Source of the DNA: Bettongia penicillata ogilbyi
Taxonomy: Eukaryota; Chordata; Mammalia; Diprotodontia; Potoroidae
Assembly: GCA_023548195.1 (NCBI GenBank)
Contig: JAJHZJ010000014.1
Location: forward strand, 19,465,718 to 19,529,717
DNA length: 64,000 nt
Reading direction: 5' to 3'
Part shown: in pieces, positions 55,845 through 64,000 of the stretch
How the letters are laid out: each line of letters starts with the position of its first letter
How positions within the stretch are numbered: the stretch's first letter is position 1
Made by a program: the position numbers and the translations under genes
Notes under the pieces: generated by a model
Database searches by the model: none
What the model saw: the letters and a program-made list of their open reading frames with translations, nothing else
Told to the model about the DNA's origin: nothing

Positions 55845-56640
55845 GCCTCAATTTTCCCCTTATTCTAATCCATCCTCCACATATCTTAAATAATAATTCT
55901 GACCATGTCATTTCCATGATCAATAAACTACAGTAAACTTATTACAAATCACTCCCCTTCTTGTACTCTGATCTAGTGCCTAGCACATAATAGGTACCTA
56001 ACAAATGTTTGTGGATTACATGACTGACTGATTATTATGAAGCAAAAATGGAAAAGTGACAGTATTGTGGAAGATTTTGAATCTCAAACAAATGCGTTTT
56101 AACTTGTAGAGAGGTGATAATGATGTCTAGTGGCTTCCCTATTACAGTACAAGATAAATGTCTGGTATTTAAGGCCCAGATGGTTCCAACCTACTTTTCC
56201 AAATGTATTACATCCCTCTCCTTTATGATCTACCCATACTGGCCTTCTTGCTGCTCACATTCAGTACTCCAGTGCTTATCTCCATGCTTTTTACAGGCTT
56301 TCCCCTGTATCCAAATTACCTATCCTCCCTTCTCACTTCTGCCTCTTAGTAACTTTTATTTCCTTCAAATTTCAGTTCAAGCATCACCTTCTACATGAGG
56401 CCCTTCCTGATTTCCTACTTTTAATGTTTCTTCTTGAACTTATTTTGAATTTGTTTTGTGGATATTTTGAATATACTTCTATGTATACATATTATCTCTT
56501 CCTATAATATGTAAGTTCCCTGAGGGCAGGAAGTGCTTAATTTTTGTCTTTGCATCCCCAGTGCTTAGCAAGAGCTGGAATATAGGTGGCATCTAATAAA
56601 TACTGGATATATTTTTTTTTTAATTGATTGACTCGTGAAT
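55845..56640 (+). mobile_element. L2 fragments with an embedded L3-type scrap
   Basis: 55845-56035: an internally deleted L2 ('gaccatgtcatttccatgat' then 'gcctagcacataataggtac'). 56040-56125: a short antisense L3-type piece ('gtggaagattttgaatctca', 'gagaggtgataatga'). 56126-56640: L2 again ('tctagtggcttccctattac', 'ttctacatgaggcccttcct', 'taagttccctgagggcagga'). 55930-56125 is paralleled at 57975-58320. Confidence 0.7.
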
Positions 56641-57275
56641 TTTTAATGAGCAAAAAAAAATTAATATGGTAAGTGAAGACCCTGTAGCTTCATTTCTTTT
56701 GTATACTTGTTTGAACAAATTTACTTATGTCACCAAATACAAGCGATTGTCTTCACTGGATGAAAAAAGAAATAAAATTCTATGGGAATAAAATCAAAGA
56801 TGCCAGATTGTTTCCTTCCCTATTTCCAACTGTATACACAAATAGATAGATTTAGCAAAATTCAATGGTGGCAATAACTATAAACCAATTTTAACAACTC
56901 ATCATACTAATTTTTAAACAGAGATCCAAGATTCTTGGTGCAGTTTTAAATCATGAAAGCTTTAAATTGCTTTAAGACTTTTAGGATAAGCTTATTGATC
57001 ATAAACATTTACCAAGTATAGTAGTAGTTTTCTTTAGTAATTATTAGTTTCTGTTTCTTGGTTCTTCACCTTCTTTCTAAACTTTGGGAAAATATATGGT
57101 AATAACTTCTATTCCTTAGGAAGTGCTATCAATGGCATTCTTTATAGTTGGTCAAAATATCTCATAGATAACTTCTTATTAATATATAACAAACCAGAAC
57201 ACAGACGAACAATGATAACAATAATAACTGCTATTATGCAATATGCTTTTCAAATACTATTTCATTTTATCTTCA
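56641..57275. other. Unassigned
   Basis: No family recognised between two L2-rich stretches. Confidence 0.4.
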
Positions 57276-57279
57276 TGCC

Positions 57280-58082
57280 AGCTCTTTCAAACTGGATGTC
57301 CCAAAGATATCTCAAATTTAATGTGTCTGAAGTAGAACTCACGGTCTTTATTTTAAGGCATCACCTTTCTAGTCTCCAGGGTTTTTTATTGCAAACATCG
57401 TAACGTCTTTTACATCCAACTCCTTCTCTTTATACACACAAGCTACCATCTTGGTTTAGGCCCTCGTGAGATCTCACCCCACCACATTTTTTACTTTATC
57501 TAATCCATGTAACAACTCTGTAAAGGAGGTTCTGCTATTATCTCCATCTTACAGATGAGAAAACTGAGTCTGGGGGAAGTTAAATGACTTGTCTACCACC
57601 AGACAGCTTCTAAGTACCTGAGATAGAATTTGAACTTCTCTTCCTAGTTTCTCTACCTTCCTTCAGGACTCAGATCCACTCAAATCCTTCATTATAAGAG
57701 GACTTTCCCAGTCTTTCCACCTTCATTCTTTCTGAAGCTGCCTTCCATATATCCCTTGTATGCACATAATTATTTTCATGTTTTCTCCCCTATTAGAGTA
57801 TGAGCTCCTTGAATTCAGAAATTGTGTTTTTGCTTTTTTTCTGTGTGTTCAATATCTGGCACATAATGAGTGTTTGCTGACTGGCTGCCTGGCTCCCTTT
57901 TGGCTCTAGTATCAAACATAAACTCCTCCATTTGGTCGTTAAAGTCCTTTATAATCTGACATAAACCTACCTTCCTAGTCTTATTACAAATTACACTCCT
58001 TCTTATACTTTTTGATCTAGTGTCTCACACATAAAAGGTGCATAGTAAATGCTTGTGGATTAAATGATTGATTGATTATTAT
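57280..58082 (+). mobile_element. L2 fragments interrupted by a MIR
   Basis: 57280-57400 ('actggatgtcccaaagatat', 'ctcaaatttaatgtgtctga'), 57655-57885 ('ttagagtatgagctccttga', 'atctggcacataatgagtgt') and 57890-58082 ('ctctagtatcaaacataaac', 'cacataaaaggtgcatagta'). An antisense MIR sits at 57500-57630 ('cttacagatgagaaaactga'). Confidence 0.75.
57500..57630 (-). repeat. MIR (antisense)
   Basis: 'atctccatcttacagatgag', 'gttaaatgacttgtctacca' and 'gagatagaatttgaacttct' are reversed MIR core and B-box signals. Confidence 0.85.
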
Positions 58083-58084
58083 AA

Positions 58085-58740
58085 CATAAGAATGGAAAAG
58101 TGGTATAATACCATATTGTGGAAGATTTTAAATTCCAAGCAAATGAGGTTTAGCTTTCCTCACTAGGCAATAGAGAAACATTGAAAGAGTTCAAGCATAG
58201 GAGTGATATGACTTGATCTGTTCATAAGAAAGATAAATTAGGTTGTAGGAGAAAATAGTTCAGAGGGAGGCAAGAGAGGAAAGATCTTCTAGAAGGCTAC
58301 TATAGAGAGGTGATAATGAGAACGGGTACTACTAACAGTAGGAATAGAAAGGAGGAGTGAGGCTAAGATATGCTTACTACTAAGGTAGTATGATAGAGGG
58401 GCAGCTAGGTGGCATAGTAGATACATCATTGGGTGTGGAATTAGGAAAACTCATCTTCATGAGTTCAAATCACACCTCAGATGCTTAGATGTGTGATCGG
58501 GAGCAAGTCACTTAAACTTGTTGTCTCAGAGTTACCTCATCTATAAAATAAACTGTAGAAGTAAATGGCAAACAACTGCACTATGTTTGCCACAAGAACC
58601 CCAAATGGGGTCATGAAAAGTCAGATATAATGGAAAAACAATTGAACAGTAACAACCAAGTTTGACAGAACTTGGTAATTGATTGGATATGAGAGTTTAG
58701 GAAGTAAAAGAGTCAAAATTATGTTTCGGAGAAAAACACT
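58085..58740 (-). mobile_element. L3/CR1-type LINE (antisense), split by a SINE
   Basis: 'ggagtgatatgacttgatct', 'aagaaagataaattaggttg', 'gctactatagagaggtgata' and, after the SINE, 'tgacagaacttggtaattga' with 'ttggatatgagagtttagga' follow the same order as the antisense element at 20.5-23.8 kb. Confidence 0.65.
58398..58658 (+). mobile_element. CORE-SINE, nearly full length
   Basis: Starts 'ggggcagctaggtggcatag', continues 'gagttcaaatcacacctcag', 'gcaagtcacttaaacttgtt', 'ctcatctataaaataaactg' and 'ccccaaatggggtcatgaaa', and ends 'ttgaacagtaacaa'. It is the same family as 15549-15794. Confidence 0.92.
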
Positions 58741-58777
58741 TGTAGTAGAGAGAAGATAAAACACACCGTAACAAGGT

Positions 58778-58790
58778 GGGGGGGGGGGGG
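58778..58790. repeat. (G)13 homopolymer
   Basis: Thirteen consecutive G bases, an unstable site and a possible assembly-error position. Confidence 0.95.
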
Positions 58791-59950
58791 TTGGTAATGA
58801 CCAGAACTTTCTAACTGAATCAGTCAGAAGTATGACCTGGGTGTGAATAAGGCCTAAATATTTCCATTAAATCAGTAAATCAAAGGCATTTCAACTATGT
58901 CTGGCAAGAAGTATGTTAAGATTGGCTGAAGAAACATGGCCATGTCCCATGGGTTTTATGTAAAATAGTATACCACTCTGAATGCAGAATTTAATCATCT
59001 GGCAACCTAGAGAAGAAAGAAGTCCAACAAAGCCTTTCAGTGACAACTGCTTCAGGAAAGTGGGGAAGAATAGATCCTCTGTCTCCTTTCTCTACTTGAC
59101 CACAGAAGAACCCTCTGAACTTCTGGAGGTTGGAAGAATTAGACTTCTCATCAGCATCTTAAAAGCATCCCCAAAAGAGCAGCTATGAGCGATACTGTCT
59201 TTGTAGGAAGCCAGACTAAACATATTGAGGAAATGCCGCTATGAGGTCAGGAAAGCTGCACCATGTCTAAGGTACAAAATAAGAACTAGATGAAACAGAG
59301 AAAAGGACTTCAAGGAGCTGTATACATACACACACTACATGTGCTTTCTAAACTTTACCCTACTTTCCCCAGAAATGGTTATATATTGGTGGGAGAATGT
59401 GTCGCAGAATTGGAGTAGGGGGAGAAGATATTTTATACAAACTATCCTTGCTATATAACCTTAGTAAATCTAAAATCTAATTAAATCTGACTGGTTAGTT
59501 AATATCATTTATAATTAATAAGGGGGAAATATCAGAGGGCATTTGTAAGGAAAAGCAGTATAAAGATACATTTCTTCCAATCCTTCAGGATTCTGTATAA
59601 GCCTAAGGGGAGAAACAGTAGGTACCCTGGGGACTCAGTCTTGCAATATGAATGGAAGTTGGCAAAGTAGCTCCTGAGTATGCACTATAAAAAAATCAGA
59701 GGATCTGATTTCAAAAACCAGTAGAGAGGCACTTATTTAACTTGAAGGCCATGGGCAATACATTTAGCAAATATCTTAAAAAAGATAATAGAAAAGATTT
59801 TACAGACTCAAAGATTCTTGAGTCTTTTCTTCTGAAGGTTGTAGATAATATCTGTGTTACCTGCTTTGTGCATTTAGTTTGAGTAATGCTTTTTACTCAT
59901 TGTAAAAGGCTATAAAATATCATTATTAATATTGCTAATAATCTTAATAA
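58791..59950. other. Unassigned
   Basis: No gene or family recognised. Confidence 0.4.
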
Positions 59951-59952
59951 TG

Positions 59953-60043
59953 AAAGGTAGCATAGCATAATGAATATAATGTTATAATGGTCTCGTAGTT
60001 GGGAAGATTAGGGCTCAAGTCCTAATACCGACAAATACTAGAT
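59953..60043 (+). repeat. CORE-SINE 5' fragment
   Basis: 'gaaaggtagcatagcataat', 'ggtctcgtagttgggaagat' and 'agggctcaagtcctaatacc' are tRNA-region signals of a MIR-like SINE. Confidence 0.6.
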
Positions 60044-60319
60044 TTTTCAAGGAAAAAACTTCTTAAGGTCAAAGAGAATTCTACAGTGCTATAAATTGTA
60101 TTGCAATTTTCAAACTTCATAAATGAAGAGTTTTCATACAACAAAGAAAGTATAGGTTCAGATTTTTTAAAAAGACTAAAAAGATAATGATAATAATCAT
60201 CATGCATTTGCATAATCTAAAACTTCTAATTATCATTTGACTATTTTGTGTGCATTTTCTTTAGTTTTATAAATAAAAAATTGGACAAAATATTAGAAAA
60301 GATGCTACAGTAACATACT

Positions 60320-61260
60320 TTAAAAAGACTACTAGGCCTGGGATGGAATGAAGTATTGGTTCCATTTATAAACATAATAGATCTTTCAAAAAAATAAAAA
60401 ATCATATGCTTATAACAATAGATTCACTAAAAGTTTTTCACAAAATACAATGTCCTTTCCAATAAATTAAGGAAGAAACCAAGGATGTCCATTATCACTA
60501 CTTTTGTTTGATATGTAATGAGAAATGATAACTATAACAATAAGACAAGAAAAATAAATTAAAGGAAATTTATTTAAAATAAATTTAAGCAAAAAAGAAA
60601 CAAAATTATCACTCTTGCGGATGATAAAATAGTTTACTTAGAGAACCCTAGAGATTCAACTAAAAATTAGTTGAATCAATGAATATTATTAGTAAAGTAT
60701 CTGGACATAAAATAAACTAACAGAAATCAGTAGGCTTTGTGTATATTACCAAAATAACTCAGCAGGAAGAGATAATTACAGAATATATAAAACATCTGGG
60801 AGCCCACATACCAAGACACACAGAGGAATTATATGAATACAAATACAAGGCACTCTGTACAAAAATAAAGGATTAATTAAATATTTAGGGAGATTCATTG
60901 CTCAGAACTGAGCCATGTTAACATTAAAAAAATGATGGCACTACTTAAACTTATCTGAAGATTTTGTGCCACATTAGACAAACCATCAAAAGATCATTTA
61001 ATAGAACAGAAAAAAAGAATTGTGAAATTCATCTGAAGAAAGAAAATATCAAGAAAATCAAGTGAAATAATTTTAAAAGTAGGAAAGAAGGAACTTAACA
61101 GTACCAGACATCTCAGGTACAGAAAACTTCATAATGTCAGAATTTTTTTATGAATGTGTCGATTGGTTTTGCTGAATTTTTTCTATTCTTCCTCTTTTTA
61201 TTTTTATCATTAAAAATTCTTTTTTTAAAAAAAAAGATGGCTTTTTGTGGAAGCACAAGA
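60320..61260 (+). mobile_element. L1 ORF2 RT region and 3'UTR, internally deleted
   Basis: 'ttatcactcttgcggatgat' followed by 'atagtttacttagagaaccc' is the L1 RT catalytic-site region (F/L-ADD...IVYLENPRDS) with a one-base loss. 'aaagtatctggacataaaat', 'catctgggagcccacatacc' and 'aaaaagaattgtgaaattca' follow. At about 61140 the text jumps to an L1 3'UTR ('gaatgtgtcgattggttttg'). Confidence 0.75.
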
Positions 61261-61329
61261 AGATACACAGAAACAAATTTAGGTGATATAAATGCAAAAA
61301 AAATTAATGAAAATATATTTTAAATGAAT

Positions 61330-61435
61330 GAAAGACTGTATTAAGCACTTGCTATGTTCCAAGCACCATGCTAAGAGTAGGAGATTTAAGTACAAAGTGA
61401 GTGAGTGCCTGCCCTCACATGTCTTAAATCAGGCC
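61330..61435 (-). repeat. CR1/L2-type 3' terminus (antisense)
   Basis: 'gtattaagcacttgctatgt', then 'tccaagcaccatgctaagag', then 'gagtgcctgccctcaca' is a reversed LINE terminus. Confidence 0.6.
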
Positions 61436-64000
61436 TACATAACCTGTGGCCTATTGGCTGTAGTTGTGCAGGCCTGGTTTAAATTATTATGAGGAAGACA
61501 ACACATACGAGGTAGAGGGGATTATGGTCAGGAAAAGAAGTTAAGGTTTGAAAAGTCACAAAGATTCAGAGCAGAAGATAAAGCAGTCCATTTACACACC
61601 CTTTATAAAAGCAATCGTAGTGTCATTTTGATTATAATTTTCAGAGAAAAGGGAAAATAGCAGAAAATGATTGGGGTACAGATGAAGAAATAATATTTGA
61701 GATAGTACAGAGCTGAGTGGCTTAGCTCTTTCTAAGGCAAGGCTTCCAGTGGCCTAGTCTGGAGCAGCAGTAGGAACACTAGGCAAAAAATGGTCAAGTT
61801 GAAGACAAGGAACCATGGTACCAAGGAATGCAGAGTTGAATGGATTAGGTCCTGCCAGTCATGGCCTCAGGTAGAGCACCTGGGAAGGTGGAGAAGCAAA
61901 GCAGTAATTGCCAGAAGCTTTTGGAATTGAGTACAAAACAGAAGAGTCAATGGAGTTTTAAATTTTTTAAAGGGATAGTAAGGGTTAGTCCTACTCAGGA
62001 TGTAATGAGCAGATTTGAAAAAATTAGTGGCGTAGGGGCAACAACTGAAAATAAAAGTAGAGTTGAGATGCAGCAGAGCAGATAAAGATTGAAGTAGGTC
62101 ATTGGATCCTAAAAGCATCTCAGAACTGAGGGCTCAAACTAAAAGTATTGTTTATACTCACCTGTTTAAGAACTAAAGGATGTTCCCCCAAAAGGTCTAC
62201 TCTTTCCCTGATTTCCCTTCCCCAAGTCTATTCAGGAAAAAGTGCTATAATATACTCTATTGGCTTCTTTTGCCTACAAATTTCCTGTGTCCTAATGTTT
62301 CAAACATAAAGAGACTAGAGATTAGCCAGTGATAAATAAAGCTTTCAATTATAACAGAAAGCTAGTCTTTCTCTTAATATGAGCAATTTTCTAAGGTGGG
62401 GGATCTGAGCTATTGTGACTAATAATTTTCGGTTTCATAAAAATTCCATAAGGCAGTAGGGGAAGTAGTCGTGTGGACCTGAAGGTCATTATTTTGCCTC
62501 TTGGACAAAAGTAAATGAGTTCTAACAGGATGTGGAGTTAAACCTTCAACTACCGAAAAGAGAAAGAAAAGAAGGTTTCTTGAAAACAGATTCAGTTCTG
62601 TCATTTTTGGAACAGAAAAAGAAAGCAGAAAAAACAAATTACCTTCCTTATCAACATCTACCAGTGTTATATATTTATCAAAAATACAAGATATAAATAA
62701 TAGATTCATGGTTTCATAGACAATTCTTTTTTTCTACCTTTTATGTGGAAATTTTAATGTTTGTTGATCATTCCTGAGTTCACAAAAACATTTAAAATAA
62801 CCAAATATAATAATTAAAATAATATTTTAAAAAATAATTAAAACTATGGTCAGTATAATGACCAACCACCCCTGGGTAGAAAGGAGATGAACTAGAGCTA
62901 CAAGATGAAATATACATTACCACGACCAATATTTGGATTTTTTTTTTACTATACATATTTTAGAATAAGAGGGCATTAATTGGGGAAAGGGAGAGCAAAA
63001 GGAGAGACACAGTGATCGAAAAAGAAAAAAATCACTGAAAAATATAAATACAAACCTTAAAATACACAGAAAAAAGTGGAAGAAAGATTGGAAAGTGACA
63101 CAGACAAGCAGAATAGTATCAGAACTACTATGTTATTTCTTTAAAATATAAGAGACTCACAGCTCTATATAAAAAGATAGAACGAAATATCAGTATTTGA
63201 ATTAAATTATTCATCCCAGTATTGAGAATTTGTATATTGGCTGCTAGCCATAAAAATGATCATAAAAATATTGTGTTTTTCCTTTTAAAAATATATCTTA
63301 GTGTTCCCTCATATTTTTCATTCATCAATATTCCTCTATTAGAAGAGTACTTGTGTCAGTTTGTTGCTAATGTATATAGTATGTCCAAATTCAGTTGTTT
63401 GCAACCTGCGTCAAAAATATCCTTACTTGTTATTTTAATGAATTAGTGTTTTAAAATTTTAGAAATTAGAAAGTTACTACTATAAATTAAAGATCATTAA
63501 TAACCCTTTGTTATTTCAAAAGCAAACAATTATATAAGCATGTAATTAAGAAGACCAAAAATGCCTTCATCTTAAAACTCACAGTTCATTATATGGATAT
63601 TTAGGCACTTATTCTTTTGCATACTTTTTTTTGTTAGACAAAGTCTCAAAGTTGAAAGTGGGTTTTTGCCAAGTCTCTCTCCGAAAAATCTATTGTTCAA
63701 AATTCTTAATTGTAAGAAAGTAAACAATGGACCAGTTGAAGCAGAGCAGAGTTCTAATGAGTTAATGTAACAAAACACAAGCAAAAGCAATTACCTGCAA
63801 AGTTAGAAGGCTATTCTCTGACAGTCATCCATCAAACCCCAAGTCTCCTTAATAAATGACAATTATGGGGCAAATATGCACAAACATGGATAGCATAAGC
63901 CATGGGATCATTTCCTTCTGAGAAAATTAGTGACCAAGAAAACACCCATGTAGTGTAAACCACCAGACTGCCCTACAGCAAGGCTCACTCCTGACCAGAA
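61436..64000. other. Unassigned non-coding sequence
   Basis: About 2.5 kb without a recognised gene or clear repeat. Frames of 74-96 codons at 61861, 61867 (minus) and 62419 (minus) show no motif or coding bias. Confidence 0.4.

Noticed and set aside
58778..58790. G13 run as a possible G-quadruplex
   Set aside because: A single homopolymer without spaced G-tracts; more likely slippage or a sequencing artefact.

Overview
The window reads as non-coding DNA from a marsupial mammal. The reason is its repeat set, recognised by eye: tRNA-derived CORE-SINEs of the marsupial 'GGGCAGCTAGGTGGC' type, RTE/BovB-like LINEs, CR1/L2/L3-type LINEs, marsupial-style L1 fragments and a full-length half-LINE (HAL1-like: ORF1 but no ORF2). 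I cannot fix the species. No host protein-coding exon, tRNA or rRNA gene could be supported. The sequence is A+T rich, stop-dense in all frames and best described as intergenic or intronic. Family names rest on remembered consensus features and conceptual translation, and most repeat edges are approximate to tens of bases.

Layout. 1-5.6 kb: mostly unassigned sequence with SINE pieces and a roughly 85-bp inverted repeat pair (3.3/4.3 kb). 8.1-8.8 kb: antisense L1. 10.1-11.9 kb: L2 interrupted by an L1 3' end, then an L1 reverse-transcriptase fragment. 15.2-17.2 kb: L1 ORF2 3' region and 3'UTR with a nested SINE. 18.4-19.1 kb: an L1-type element whose 5' region is joined directly to a 3' end. 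19.5-20.5 kb: an old LINE, possibly of the R4/Dong clade, with a second copy at 50.7-51.3 kb. 20.5-23.8 kb: a nest several layers deep, in which an antisense CR1/L2-type LINE is split by a short LTR-like element, whose left terminal repeat is split by an RTE-tailed composite element, which in turn holds a 5'-end-only L1 scrap. 31.5-33.2 kb: L1 fragments in opposite orientation, then a SINE. 40.0-43.0 kb: a decayed RTE/BovB-like LINE. 43.1-44.6 kb: SINE and CR1 pieces. 44.6-47.4 kb: the full-length HAL1-like element with a 13-bp perfect target-site duplication and a 312-codon open ORF1. 47.6-48.7 kb: antisense CR1 split by an L1 3' end. 51.9-52.9 kb: L1. 53.7-58.7 kb: L2/L3 cluster containing a second copy of the RTE-tailed composite element and a small local duplication. 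60.3-61.3 kb: L1. The remainder is unassigned.

How the parts relate. These are parasitic elements, not a pathway. L1-type machinery, acting by target-primed reverse transcription at A/T-rich sites, would have mobilised the L1 and HAL1 copies and possibly some SINEs. The RTE element at 40-43 kb ends in sequence shared with the tail of the composite elements at 21.6 and 54.2 kb, so RTE is their likely driver. The youngest-looking insertion is the HAL1-like copy; the CR1/L2/L3/R4 layers are old and decayed.
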